Under the pieces are notes generated by a model that was given only the letters and a program-made list of their open reading frames with translations, did no database searches and was not told the origin of the DNA. 64,000 nucleotides of DNA, from contig NZ_CP110396.1 of assembly GCF_029910215.1 (NCBI RefSeq), positions 310,001 to 374,000 on the forward strand. The letters run 5' to 3'. Position numbers and translations under genes: made by a program. Positions 29,413 to 38,392 of the stretch are shown in pieces; the first letter of the stretch is position 1, and each line of letters starts with the position of its first letter. Source of the DNA: Paraburkholderia sp. D15. Its GTDB lineage: Bacteria; Pseudomonadota; Gammaproteobacteria; Burkholderiales; Burkholderiaceae.

Positions 29413-29459
29413 GCCTGCACACAGTCGTAACGCGCCGTCTTCGGGCGGCATTGAGCAGA

Positions 29460-29491
29460 GGGCATCGGTTCGCGCCGATGCCCTTTTTCTT
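29460..29491 (+). terminator. Strong terminator after the capsid gene
   Basis: A perfect 9-bp stem (GGGCATCGG with CCGATGCCC) with a UUCG-type loop, followed by TTTTTCTTTT. Bounds the capsid transcript. Confidence 0.88.
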
Positions 29492-29513
29492 TTCACCAAC
29501 CCAAAGGATAGAC

Positions 29514-29798
29514 ATGCGGCTTTTTCTAACCACCGGCAAGCGCGACCACCTCGTCATCTGCCAGCCCGGCCTCGAATTTCCGACGTCGGACTTCCTCGCG
29601 GACGATGGTCACCCGCTGACATTCAAGGTTCAGTTCACGGACGGCGAAGCGCGCGGCGTGCCGAGCAATCTTGGCGAGTACCTGATCGACAAGGGCGTCG
29701 CACAGCGCACTCCGATCATTGCTGACCTCGCGATGGCGCAGCGGCTCGAAGTGCATGACGAACGCGTGCGCACGCACATCATGTTGACCTCGCAATGA
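29514..29798 (+). CDS. Hypothetical head/connector protein (94 aa)
   Basis: A 94-residue protein with a beta-rich first half (MRLFLTTGKRDHLVICQPG) and a helical end. It begins with ATG at 29514 after AAAGGA. No family is recognised, but its position suggests a head-completion role. Confidence 0.5.
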   Translation: MRLFLTTGKRDHLVICQPGLEFPTSDFLADDGHPLTFKVQFTDGEARGVPSNLGEYLIDKGVAQRTPIIADLAMAQRLEVHDERVRTHIMLTSQ

Positions 29799-30187
29799 CC
29801 CAACGAAACGATCTTTCCGGTGCCGGCGGCGAACTGGGCCCGGCGCTGCAGTGCTTACAGACCCCCACGCAACTCGGCCTGACCGGCACAGTTCCGTCCG
29901 CCGGCAACCTGATAGGCACCACGCTTGTTTCGAATGGCTGGAAACTGTTCTCCGTTGGCCTGAAGAGCACACAGGCTGGTCAGATCAGCATCCAGCGCTT
30001 CCTCGATCTAGCGGGCGCCGTGCCGCAGGGTGCCGCAGTCACGGCAACCATCACCGCGAACACGGCAGCTTACGCGACAGTCGGCACCGACGGCCTGCCG
30101 TTCGCGAGCGTGCAGGTGACTGTATCGAACACAGGCGGCGCGGCCGCGACGCTGTCCAACGTGCAGGGCCTCTTCCAGGCGTCGTGA
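29795..30187 (+). CDS. Hypothetical head/connector protein (130 aa)
   Basis: A 130-residue Gly/Thr/Ala-rich beta protein, start MTQRNDLSGAGGELGPALQCLQ. It overlaps the previous stop by 4 bp. The composition resembles small head-decoration or stopper proteins. The family is not recognised. Confidence 0.5.
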   Translation: MTQRNDLSGAGGELGPALQCLQTPTQLGLTGTVPSAGNLIGTTLVSNGWKLFSVGLKSTQAGQISIQRFLDLAGAVPQGAAVTATITANTAAYATVGTDGLPFASVQVTVSNTGGAAATLSNVQGLFQAS

Positions 30188-30188
30188 T

Positions 30189-31127
30189 ATGCCATCTTCC
30201 TACCTGAGCAGCGGCGACTTTTCGACGTATGGATTGCCGAGTGGCACGACGCCGGCACAGGTGACGACGGCATCGACGCTGATCGATCTGTACCTGAAAC
30301 GCCCGGAAGGATTGGTCTGGATGCCTGACGGCACGGGCGCGCCCGCGTGGATGGCAGCGCTTTCGCCCAGTATCACCTACCAGTGTGCTGGTCCTATTGC
30401 ACCCGGCCAGAATGTCGTGGTCGAGTTGACCGGCGGCGTCGCGACAATCCAGATTGGCGACGTGCTGATCCTCGATCGCACGAGCAGCGGCATTGCCGAG
30501 CCGGTCGTGGTTGTGTCGTTCGGCAACGGCTTGCAGTCCGTTGCCGGCGTGACGCCACCGGTGCAGGTCACGCTACAGAATGTGGTGTTCAACCATCCCG
30601 GGCCCTGCACCCTCGACGCCGGCATGACCATCAAGCAGCACAAGTTCATGCCCGACGGTCGCCCGGTCACGAATCTGGCCTTCACGCCGATCGCTCGGCT
30701 TCTGGCGGGGCAAGGTCGTTATGGCTATGGCAGACGCGGTGAGTCATCGCGCTACCAGGTCGACGAGTTCAACCTGCAGGCATCGCTCTCGCATTTCGGC
30801 GGCCCGCCGGTGTGGGAGTTTTTCCCGATCATCAATACCGGTGTCGATTTCGCAACTGGCATGGTGTGGGTGCCGGCGGGCGTGATGCTCGCGTACTACA
30901 GCGAAATCAACCTCTGGTACGTCGCGGGCTATCCGGCGTCCGGCTTGCCGTCCGCAGTCAAGGCTGCCTGCGCGAACATCATCATGGCGCAGGGGATGGT
31001 GCCGCAGATGGGTGCTGTGAAAACATACAAGGCTGGCGACACCGCGCTGGAGCGCTTCGCAGCGACCGTGATCGACGACGACACGAAGGCGCTGCTGGCG
31101 CCGTATCTTGCAAAGTCCTGGGCATGA
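30189..31127 (+). CDS. Head-tail connector-region protein, hypothetical
   Basis: A 312-residue protein. The N-terminal part suggests a helical bundle (STLIDLYLKRPEGL), the middle is Val/Gly-rich beta (VVVELTGGVATIQIGDVLIL), and the C-terminus is helical with AACANIIMAQGM. Position between capsid and tail genes suggests a connector or completion protein. No family name is recognised. Confidence 0.55.
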   Translation: MPSSYLSSGDFSTYGLPSGTTPAQVTTASTLIDLYLKRPEGLVWMPDGTGAPAWMAALSPSITYQCAGPIAPGQNVVVELTGGVATIQIGDVLILDRTSSGIAEPVVVVSFGNGLQSVAGVTPPVQVTLQNVVFNHPGPCTLDAGMTIKQHKFMPDGRPVTNLAFTPIARLLAGQGRYGYGRRGESSRYQVDEFNLQASLSHFGGPPVWEFFPIINTGVDFATGMVWVPAGVMLAYYSEINLWYVAGYPASGLPSAVKAACANIIMAQGMVPQMGAVKTYKAGDTALERFAATVIDDDTKALLAPYLAKSWA

Positions 31128-31477
31128 GCTTCATCTATCCCCGCACCATCTCGATCACGCGCCCCGCGCAAGACACTGCTGTCGGATACAGCTCGTCCTA
31201 CAGTGGGGTCCAGCCATCGAACGAAACGCCGGTGGCGAGCGACCTGCCTGCGTCGATCCAGTTGAAGAAGGAGCGCGGCAAGCCGGACCCCAACCTGCCC
31301 GCCGACGCGGCGGCAAAGACGTTCTGGACGGTCTTCATACCGCTCGGGTCCGCGCCGCTCGGGCTCATCCGGACGAACGACATCGTCACGGACGACATCG
31401 GGAACCGCTACCAGATCACCGGCGCGTACTGGAATTCGCTAGGATATGCCGCACTAGCTGAACTTCTGGAGCCGTGA
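31124..31477 (+). CDS. Head-tail adaptor-like protein
   Basis: A 117-residue protein with repeated short strands (SFIYPRTISITRPAQ, FWTVFIPLG, DIVTDDIGNRYQITGAYWNS). The length and final NRYQITG-type strand resemble head-closure/adaptor proteins. ATGA overlap with the preceding stop. The exact family was not established. Confidence 0.55.
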   Translation: MSFIYPRTISITRPAQDTAVGYSSSYSGVQPSNETPVASDLPASIQLKKERGKPDPNLPADAAAKTFWTVFIPLGSAPLGLIRTNDIVTDDIGNRYQITGAYWNSLGYAALAELLEP

Positions 31478-32298
31478 TGGCTGATCTTTCCGACGTCCAA
31501 AATACTCTCGGCGCGCTCGCCGGCGCCGCGCTTTACCCGAGCGGTCCCTCTTCGCCCAGTGCCGTCAACATCGGCGTGGTGATTCGAAGCGGCTGGCCGG
31601 TTCCGGAACAGTTGAAGGCAATTCTCGCGGATGGCAACGCGATGATCAGCGTCTACCAGATGAGCGGGATGGGTCAGAACACGACCCGCTTTCTGGGGGA
31701 TGACGATGCGCAGACCGCCGTACCCGTCGCCGATCTGACGTTGGGAATATACGGCTACCGCGTAACGGTGGGCGGCAGGATCAACCCCGGTGAGGCGGCG
31801 ACGCTCACCGTCAACTACCAACCGTACAGCTATCAGGTCGCCGAGAACGACACCGTGAACACGATCGCCGCTGCGCTCGCCGCGCTAATCCCCGGCGCGT
31901 CTGCGAGCGGCTACGTGATCACGATCAACGGCGCGTTCGATATCAAATGCGCTGTTTCCGTGCCCGTCGTCACGCAGCAGGAAATTGGCCGCCAGACACA
32001 GGTTTTCATGCTGGTCATCTGGGCGCCGTCGCCGGCGGCGCGCGACGCGATCTGCAAGACGCTCGAGTTGGCATTCAAGCTACAACCCCGCATTCCCATG
32101 CCAGACAACACGTGGGCACGGCTGATTTACCGCGGCACCATCGAGCAGGACGGCAACGAGAAGCAGGGGATCTATCGCCGCAATCTGCTGTACGAGGTCG
32201 AGTACGTGCTGCTCTCGCCGACCACGTCGAATACGGTAACGAACTTCGGCGTGACCACCACGCCGACCAGCGGCTCGCCGCGAACCACCAATATCTGA
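31477..32298 (+). CDS. Structural protein near the tail junction, hypothetical
   Basis: A 273-residue protein starting MADLSDVQNTLGALAG; a GTG three bases earlier is an alternative. A baseplate/connector-like alpha/beta pattern is visible: AVNIGVVIRSGWPVPEQLKAIL, then TLTVNYQPYSYQ, a VVTQQEIGRQTQVFML segment, and a Thr/Ser tail. This sort of protein sits between connector and sheath in contractile-tailed phages of this type. No confident family. Confidence 0.55.
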   Translation: MADLSDVQNTLGALAGAALYPSGPSSPSAVNIGVVIRSGWPVPEQLKAILADGNAMISVYQMSGMGQNTTRFLGDDDAQTAVPVADLTLGIYGYRVTVGGRINPGEAATLTVNYQPYSYQVAENDTVNTIAAALAALIPGASASGYVITINGAFDIKCAVSVPVVTQQEIGRQTQVFMLVIWAPSPAARDAICKTLELAFKLQPRIPMPDNTWARLIYRGTIEQDGNEKQGIYRRNLLYEVEYVLLSPTTSNTVTNFGVTTTPTSGSPRTTNI

Positions 32299-32305
32299 GG
32301 CACAT

Positions 32306-32509
32306 ATGGCAAAGGTGCAACAAGCCGCAAAAGTCGATGCAACGCCCGAAGTCGGCAACGGGCCGGCCAGCACGCTGGCGCACTATCTTGTGGTCCGGCA
32401 CGCGTTCGACGACTACCGCAAGGGCGACGCGATTCGCGCCGAGGCCGACATCATCGCCGTACTCGCCAGCGAGAACGCGCGCAACGTGCACAAGGTCATC
32501 GCGGAATGA
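32306..32509 (+). CDS. Small hypothetical protein (67 aa)
   Basis: A 67-residue protein with a flexible N-terminus and the segment YLVVRHAFDDYRKGDAIRAEADI, resembling small phage proteins near tail genes with a FxxYxxGDxI motif. Overlaps the next start by 4 bp. The function is unknown. Confidence 0.55.
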   Translation: MAKVQQAAKVDATPEVGNGPASTLAHYLVVRHAFDDYRKGDAIRAEADIIAVLASENARNVHKVIAE

Positions 32510-32748
32510 AACAGGATCTCAACCGTTTGGCCGGCATGGCGCTTCGCAAAGCTGTCGAACGGCACGTCGATAAGGAAGCGACTCCGCAAGTCTGTCAGCG
32601 CATCAAGCGCGAATTCGTGCAGATTATGCGGGACGAATTCGGCGTCGACTGGAGCCGCTACGCGCGCCAGATCAGCGTGAGTTTCATCGACGGCAACAAG
32701 CCGAATTTGACGGTGCCGCCGCGTCTTCTGAAGCGAACCGTCCACTAA
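32506..32748 (+). CDS. Small hypothetical protein (80 aa)
   Basis: An 80-residue protein, helical N-terminal two thirds (QDLNRLAGMALRKAVERHVDK) and a beta C-terminus (QISVSFIDGNKPNLTV). It is coupled to the preceding gene and followed by a double terminator. The family is not recognised. Confidence 0.5.
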   Translation: MKQDLNRLAGMALRKAVERHVDKEATPQVCQRIKREFVQIMRDEFGVDWSRYARQISVSFIDGNKPNLTVPPRLLKRTVH

Positions 32749-32772
32749 CCGCAACCGCGACACCATCACTTA

Positions 32773-32826
32773 AACCGCCCTGTTGGGCGGTTTTTTTCGT
32801 TTACGGCCGCCTTCGGCGGCTTTTTT
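32773..32826 (+). terminator. Double terminator before the sheath gene
   Basis: Two hairpins in a row: AACCGCCC..GGGCGGTT with a T-run (32773-32798) and GCCGCC..GGCGGC followed by TTTTTT (32806-32826). A new transcript for the sheath-tube genes is therefore likely to begin downstream. Confidence 0.85.
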
Positions 32827-32843
32827 ATTGCCGGAGCGCAAAC

Positions 32844-34841
32844 ATGCCCGTCTATCAGGCTGGATCACTCAACACCACGGCACTGCAGGCGGCGGACCTG
32901 TACGTCATCATTCAGCCGCCGGGCGTCGCTTACATCAACGGCGTGCCGACCGATGGCCTCGGTCTGGTCGGCGTCGGCTCGTGGGGGCCGGTCAACGCGC
33001 CGATGATGGGTATCGGCACCAACGCGCAGGCGCAGCAGATGGTGGGCGGCGTGACGTTTCGCGCGCACGACATCGCCACCGCCGTTGCCGTTGGCGTCCA
33101 GAACAACGTCCAGAATTTCATTCTGGTGCGCGTCTCGGACGGTACCGACACAGCCGCCAGTGCGGCGCTCAAGGACACGGCGGGATCGCCCGTCACGGGC
33201 ATGACGTTGACCGGCCTCTACACCGGCATCGTCGGCAATGGCATCACTGCCGGGATCACCACCGGCACCGCGGCGAATACCTACAAGCTGTCGATCCAGC
33301 GCGCTGGTTTTACGCCCGAGGTCTACGACAACGTGTCGCCGGGCGTAAGCGGCGGTGCCGTCACACCCGGCACTGGCTTCACCTCCGTCCCGGCGCTCAC
33401 TATCTCCGCGCCGCAGGCCGCCAACGGTGTCCAGGCGACTGGCACGATCAGCCTGAAGGTGCTGTCCGCCAACGTGACAGGTGGTGGCGCGACCGGCGGA
33501 ACTGGATACGTCACCGGCGACACGTTGACGCTGCCCAACGGCGTGATTCTGAGCGTGACGGCCGCGTCCGGCGTCATTACCGCCCTCACCGTGGCGAACG
33601 CCGGCGCTTTGACGGGCGGCACTGCGCCGACGGCGGCGGTCGCACCTTCCGCGACGTCCGGCGTCGGCACGGGCGCTCTGGTCAACCTCGTGTGGGGATT
33701 GGGCGCATTCACCCCGGTCAATCCGGGCGCCGGCTATACCAGCGCCACCGCGACCCTCACTGGGGGCGCCGGCACGGGCGGCTCGCTCTCGTTGACGACG
33801 AGCGTCTGGCTGAACCTCGTGAACGCCGTCAACAACGGCCAGACTGGCTTGCGCGGTCCGTCGCAAAACGTGATCGCCACCTTGGGCACATCGAGCAACG
33901 CGCCGAACCTCACCACCACGTACACGCTGTCGGGCGGTACCGACGGGGCCGCAGGCGTGACCGACACTACGCTGGTCGGCGCGGACGGTCTCACGCGGTC
34001 GGGCATGTACGCACTGCGCAAGTCCGGAGCACAGGTGGGCAACCTGATCGATTGCCAGACCTCGACCACGTGGAGCGCCCAACTCGCATTCGGCCTTCAG
34101 GAAGGCATCTATTTTCACAGCGCGAATCCGGCGGGCACCAGCATCACGAACAGCGCGGCGGCGCTCGCGAGCGCCGGTGTCGACGGTTACGGCTTTGCGT
34201 GCCTGGTCGGCGACTGGTCGTACTGGCAGGACACCGTCAACGGCGTGAACCGCATGCTCTCGCCCGCTACGTTCACGTCTGCGCTGCAGGCGGCGACGAG
34301 CCCGGAGCAGTCGGTGCTGAATTCTCCGATCGCCGGCGTCATCGCCACGCAGCGCAGCATGCAGAACTCGCCCTACAGCGATGCCGAAATCGCGCTGTGC
34401 GCGACCTCGCGGCTCGAAGTCCTGACCCTCGGCGCGCCGGCGGGCAGCATCTTCGCGTGCCGCACTGGCCGCAACGCGAGTAGCAACAGCGGCACGAACG
34501 GCGACAACTACACGCGGATGACGAACTACATCGCTTTCACGATCGCTTCGGCGTTCGGCTACGTGCCCGGCAAGGTTCAGACGGTCAATCTGCGCCGCAA
34601 CGTGAAGGGCGCCATGGACGCGTTCTTCGCGAACATGCAGGCGAACAACATGATCGGGAACGTCAACGCGCCGACGCAGCCCGGCTGGTCCGTGCAGATC
34701 GACGCAAACAACAACCCGTTCAGTCAGGTCGCGCTCGGCTACATGGTCGCCACGGTGATGGTCACGTATCTCTCGATCGTCCGGTATTTCCTGGTGAACG
34801 TCGAGGGTGGCCAGTCCGTCACCGTCAATCCGGTCCAGTAG
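32844..34841 (+). CDS. Tail sheath protein
   Basis: A 665-residue contractile tail sheath. The opening PVYQAGSLNTTALQAADLYVIIQPPGV.. resembles the start of myophage sheaths (gpFI-like). The long Gly/Thr/Ala-rich insertion (about residues 165-300) lies in the outer domain and is unusually extended. The C-terminal conserved segment (TRMTNYIAFTIASAFGYVPGKVQ, NLRRNVKGAMDAFFANMQ) is the part that forms the inner sheath layer. The tube gene follows. Confidence 0.85.
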   Translation: MPVYQAGSLNTTALQAADLYVIIQPPGVAYINGVPTDGLGLVGVGSWGPVNAPMMGIGTNAQAQQMVGGVTFRAHDIATAVAVGVQNNVQNFILVRVSDGTDTAASAALKDTAGSPVTGMTLTGLYTGIVGNGITAGITTGTAANTYKLSIQRAGFTPEVYDNVSPGVSGGAVTPGTGFTSVPALTISAPQAANGVQATGTISLKVLSANVTGGGATGGTGYVTGDTLTLPNGVILSVTAASGVITALTVANAGALTGGTAPTAAVAPSATSGVGTGALVNLVWGLGAFTPVNPGAGYTSATATLTGGAGTGGSLSLTTSVWLNLVNAVNNGQTGLRGPSQNVIATLGTSSNAPNLTTTYTLSGGTDGAAGVTDTTLVGADGLTRSGMYALRKSGAQVGNLIDCQTSTTWSAQLAFGLQEGIYFHSANPAGTSITNSAAALASAGVDGYGFACLVGDWSYWQDTVNGVNRMLSPATFTSALQAATSPEQSVLNSPIAGVIATQRSMQNSPYSDAEIALCATSRLEVLTLGAPAGSIFACRTGRNASSNSGTNGDNYTRMTNYIAFTIASAFGYVPGKVQTVNLRRNVKGAMDAFFANMQANNMIGNVNAPTQPGWSVQIDANNNPFSQVALGYMVATVMVTYLSIVRYFLVNVEGGQSVTVNPVQ

Positions 34842-34899
34842 TCCTCTCCCCTTGCAATCCAGCCGCCTGCGGGCGGCGTTTTCATTTCTGGAGTAAGCC

Positions 34900-35334
34900 A
34901 TGCCTCAAGCAGGTTTAAACATCGGGAGTGACTACCGGTTCGACGTTCTCACGGCAACCGGCCTGCTCACGCTTCCGACGCTGTTGCGGTTCAACAAGAA
35001 GAAGATCACAAACAAGCTGACGGTCAAGCCGCTCAACACGCTGCCGATCCATCTCTCTTTTCAGGAGGGCGGCTGGGAAGGCACATTCGAGGTGTCGCGC
35101 GCGGACTCGACGCTGGACGACTATTTCGCCGCTCTGGAAGCCGCGTACTACGCGGGCGTGAACCAGCCGTCCGGATTCATTCAGGAAACGATCCAGGAGA
35201 TCGGCGGCAATATCAGCACCTACCAGTTGCAGGGCGTCGTGCTGTATTTCGACGACGCTGGCGACGTCGAAGCCGAGAAGAACGTGATCCAGAAGGTCTC
35301 GTTTCTCGCCAGCACCCGCATCAAACTGAGCTAA
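34900..35334 (+). CDS. Tail tube protein
   Basis: A 144-residue protein after the sheath gene. The beta-rich sequence (RFDVLTATGLLTLP, THLSFQEGGWEGTFEVSRADSTLDDYFAALEAAYY region) and its length fit the Hcp-like tube subunit of contractile tails. GGAG lies before the ATG at 34900, and a terminator-like hairpin (34859-34884) precedes the gene. Confidence 0.82.
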   Translation: MPQAGLNIGSDYRFDVLTATGLLTLPTLLRFNKKKITNKLTVKPLNTLPIHLSFQEGGWEGTFEVSRADSTLDDYFAALEAAYYAGVNQPSGFIQETIQEIGGNISTYQLQGVVLYFDDAGDVEAEKNVIQKVSFLASTRIKLS

Positions 35335-35338
35335 CTCC

Positions 35339-35713
35339 ATGACCGATCTGAACGTTACCCAATCGAGCGGCGATCAGGCCGCTCCCGAAGGCAAACCCAC
35401 CATCAACGGAAACACGCTGGTGGTATCCGTGAAAGACGGCCGCAAACTCACACTCACCTATCCCGGTCCGCTCGCGCAATACAAGCTGGTTCGGGCGATG
35501 GGCCCCGTCGAATCTGAAAACGCGCGGCTCTGTCGGATGTACATGCCGCTCATCTACCTGAGCGCGATCGACGAAACGCCAGTTCTATTGCCGACCTCGA
35601 TGTTGCAACTCGACGCGCTGGTCGAGCGTCTCGGTCATAAAGGGCTCGCCGCCTTGCAGGACGGCGTCCAGGTGTTCGACGCTTCCGACGAGACCGAAGA
35701 AGCAAAAAAATAA
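35339..35713 (+). CDS. Tail assembly chaperone, short form (gpE/gpG-like)
   Basis: A 124-residue protein between the tube and the tape measure; this place and its acidic tail fit the short tail chaperone that binds the tape measure protein. It ends EETEEAKK at a TAA directly after A AAA AAA (35704-35710). A -1 slip there continues the frame for 59 codons to 35889, giving the long form. The frame is otherwise intact. Confidence 0.78.
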   Translation: MTDLNVTQSSGDQAAPEGKPTINGNTLVVSVKDGRKLTLTYPGPLAQYKLVRAMGPVESENARLCRMYMPLIYLSAIDETPVLLPTSMLQLDALVERLGHKGLAALQDGVQVFDASDETEEAKK

Positions 35714-35889
35714 GCCGGGATCCGGGCTTGCGTCAGACACTAATGCTGACTCAGGCAGGGGTCCCGTGGGACGTGGTGATGAATCTCTCGCGCGCCGAAT
35801 TGCTCGGTTACTGCGTCGCGGTCGGCGAACTGAAGGGCGGCACGTTCGCATGGAGTCGCCTTGAGTGGGAGCAACCCAAGGGGCCGTGA
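35339..35889 (+). CDS. Tail assembly chaperone, long frameshift product
   Basis: Produced if ribosomes slip -1 on the A-run at 35704-35710. The -1 frame then reads ISRDPGLRQTLMLTQAGVP..LSRAELLGYCVAVGELKGG..WSRLEWEQPKGP and stops at 35887-35889, just where the next gene starts. The LMLTQAGV..SRAELL stretch has no good start of its own, which supports frameshift expression. Known phages make such fusions at low frequency to set the ratio of chaperones. Confidence 0.75.
35704..35729 (+). promoter_or_regulatory. Programmed -1 frameshift site
   Basis: A heptamer A AAA AAA (zero-frame codons end at AAA) is followed at once by the stop TAA and a small hairpin, AAGCC with GGCTT around 8 nt (35712-35729). 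Confidence 0.72.
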
Positions 35890-36371
35890 TGAAGGAATAT
35901 AAGTCGTTTGGTGCGTTTGCTCGCGCATTGGAACGAGCCGCCGCGGAGCTGGAAGCCTCATACGCGACCGCGATGGAGGCGGGCGCGCTTGTGGTCGAAG
36001 CGGCCGCCGTCGCAGAGTTCGGCCACTATCAGCGCGAGGACATGGGTCCGTTCACACCATGGGCCGAACTGAAGGATGCGACCAAACAGGTGCACATCCA
36101 GACAATCGTCGACGACGAAGCTGCGGCCGACGCCGGTCCCAACACACCAGAACTGCTCAAGGGCCAGTTGCGAGCGAGCGTCAAGCACGAAGCAGGCCCC
36201 AAAGAATTCGTGGTCGGCAGCGAGGCGCAGGTGATGGTCTGGCAGGAACTCGGCACGCCGAAAGGGTTGCCACCTCGTCCTGTTCTGGGTGTGGCTCTCT
36301 TTCGAAACATCAATCCTGTGCTCGAACTTGTCGGACAGGCCACGGTAGATACGCTCACAGGCAAAAAATGA
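35889..36371 (+). CDS. Tail completion / virion morphogenesis-like protein
   Basis: A 160-residue protein. The C-terminal part FVVGSEAQVMVWQELGTPKGLPPRPVLGVALF resembles the HK97 gp10/virion morphogenesis (gpS) pattern, in which a GT..PPRP segment ends the domain. The N-terminus is helical. The ATG at 35889 overlaps the frameshift stop (TGATG); an in-frame GTG earlier would overlap the chaperone frame. Confidence 0.62.
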   Translation: MKEYKSFGAFARALERAAAELEASYATAMEAGALVVEAAAVAEFGHYQREDMGPFTPWAELKDATKQVHIQTIVDDEAAADAGPNTPELLKGQLRASVKHEAGPKEFVVGSEAQVMVWQELGTPKGLPPRPVLGVALFRNINPVLELVGQATVDTLTGKK

Positions 36372-38392
36372 TCAACGCGTACGCGATCGGCGTCACCGCC
36401 ACGCTCGAAGACAATGTCACGGCGCGGTTGATGGGCATCGTTGACTGGTCGGACAAGGCCAACGCGAGCCTGCTCGAACTGACCTCGACGCTGCGCAAGT
36501 TGTCAGGAGCGGGCATCAGCCTGTCGCGCAACCTCGACAAGGCTGCGGCCGCATCGACCGCCCTGGGCGATACGTCCGGTGGCCTCACGCGCGCTAGCTA
36601 CGTGCTTGACACGATGGCCGCAAGCAGCGCGGACCTCGCGCGCAACATGGCTGCTGCGCGCGCTGAGGGCAACGGCCTCGGTAGTGGCATGCGGCCCGGT
36701 GGTGGCGGTGGTGGTGGCGGCAACGACGGCGCGCCCGGCGGCGCCTCGCGAGAATCCGGTAGCGGACGCGTGGCGACCGGCGCGGGAGTTGCGACGGCCG
36801 GCATGCTCTATGGCGCGTACGAGAATGCGCGCCTTGCCGACACCAACGTCAAGTCGGTCGCGACTGCGCAACTGCCGTTTTCCGAGTGGCAAAGCAGCAT
36901 CGAGGATCTGCGCAGCCGCGAAATGGAGTACGCGAGCAAATACGCGTGGGCCACTGGCGGCCATATCGAACCGTTCGCCGAATCGCTGCTCGACGGCGCG
37001 CGGCTCATGCGCACGCTTTCCGCCGACAAGCAGAAGGAGATGCTGGACCACGCGATGCCGTACATCGCGCTCGAGGCGAAGCTCAAAGGCGTGTCGATGG
37101 GCGAATCGACGGATGCGTTCATCGGTCTGTCGCACATGGCCGGCGCGTACGATCCGAAAGATGCCGAGCCGCTGTGGGAATCGATGCTTCAGGCGTCGCT
37201 CACGTCGCACGCGTCGCTCGGGCAAATCGCGCGCGCAGCGAGTTACGCGCTGCCTTCACTGCATGCCGCCGGTGCGAACTCCAGCGACGTGATGCTGCTC
37301 GTGGCCACCATGATGCAGGGCGGCATCATGAACACGAAGAGCGGCACGTGGTTGAACGCGATGGCCTCCAATGCGTTGCCGAACACGCTGGGAAGCGGCC
37401 TGTTCTCGAATAAGAAGCAGAACGAGGCACTCCACGAACTGGGCCTGTACAAGGGCAACAAATCGCAGTTCTACAACAACGGCAGCATGGACCTCATGAA
37501 GGAGGTCGCGATTCTCGCCGCTGATCGGGAAAAGATGGAGCCGCTGAAGTTCAACGCCCTGTTGAAGATGGCGTTTGGCACGCAGGGGCAACGCGGTGCG
37601 TCGTTCTTCAGCGAAGACACCACGATCGCGAACCTGCATGCGCTCGCGGACCTGAAGAACCAGTCACAGCCGCCGATGGACATCGGCAGGATGATCGGAC
37701 AGGTCAGCACCGTGGGACTCGCCGACCAGACGATCGCGAACGCGAACATCACGCTGATGAACGGCACCGCCACGCTGATGGGGCCCATCAACTCGGCGCT
37801 GAAAGGCACCGGGTCTTTCTTTGAGAAAACGGCGGATTTTACGAAAGATCACCCGGTGGCTGGTGCAGCATTGGATTTTGGGATGCTGTTCAGCGCGGCG
37901 GTGCTCGGGATGGGCGCGTGGAGTGGCGCCAAGGGCGCGTCGACGATGCTGCAGAAAGGCGTCACCGGTCTCGCAAAAAACCTGACGTCTGGCGCTGGAT
38001 CACTGCTGTCTCGCGCGGCCACCATGCTGACTGGCGAAGAGATTGGCTTAGCAGCGCTGGCAAGTGCTGGTGGCGTGGTCGCCATCAGCTCGCTTCTGGC
38101 GGCCGGGATCGGCTACATGATCCAGCGCGGCCTCGACGCCGCCGCGTCAAAAATGACTCCCGACCAGCAGAACACGTTCTATCAGGGGGTCGCAGGCGGA
38201 GTGCCGCTCACGTTCGGCAATAAGGTGACCGAGCCTGTCGCGCCTTACGGAAAAGTCGGCGAATGGATTCACAACCATTTTTACGTCGACAGTCAGGAAG
38301 TCGCGACGAAGATGATCCCGCCGAAATCGACCGGGCCGACCGGCATGAATCCATCGGCGTCGCCGTTTAGTCCGGGCATGGGGATGTACTGA
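36368..38392 (+). CDS. Tape measure protein
   Basis: A 674-residue protein directly after the chaperone and completion genes. It is mainly helical with a Gly run (about residues 113-120) followed by hydrophobic helices near the C-terminus (about residues 485-505 and 555-585), as in tape measures that may enter the membrane during DNA ejection. The length is short for a contractile phage and would specify a short tail. The start at 36368 overlaps the previous stop. Confidence 0.78.
   Translation: MINAYAIGVTATLEDNVTARLMGIVDWSDKANASLLELTSTLRKLSGAGISLSRNLDKAAAASTALGDTSGGLTRASYVLDTMAASSADLARNMAAARAEGNGLGSGMRPGGGGGGGGNDGAPGGASRESGSGRVATGAGVATAGMLYGAYENARLADTNVKSVATAQLPFSEWQSSIEDLRSREMEYASKYAWATGGHIEPFAESLLDGARLMRTLSADKQKEMLDHAMPYIALEAKLKGVSMGESTDAFIGLSHMAGAYDPKDAEPLWESMLQASLTSHASLGQIARAASYALPSLHAAGANSSDVMLLVATMMQGGIMNTKSGTWLNAMASNALPNTLGSGLFSNKKQNEALHELGLYKGNKSQFYNNGSMDLMKEVAILAADREKMEPLKFNALLKMAFGTQGQRGASFFSEDTTIANLHALADLKNQSQPPMDIGRMIGQVSTVGLADQTIANANITLMNGTATLMGPINSALKGTGSFFEKTADFTKDHPVAGAALDFGMLFSAAVLGMGAWSGAKGASTMLQKGVTGLAKNLTSGAGSLLSRAATMLTGEEIGLAALASAGGVVAISSLLAAGIGYMIQRGLDAAASKMTPDQQNTFYQGVAGGVPLTFGNKVTEPVAPYGKVGEWIHNHFYVDSQEVATKMIPPKSTGPTGMNPSASPFSPGMGMY

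Noticed and set aside
32783..34483. Long Arg/His-rich frames on both strands over the tail sheath gene (566 and 678 codons)
   Set aside because: They are shadow frames of the sheath; composition and lack of starts with ribosome sites argue against genes.
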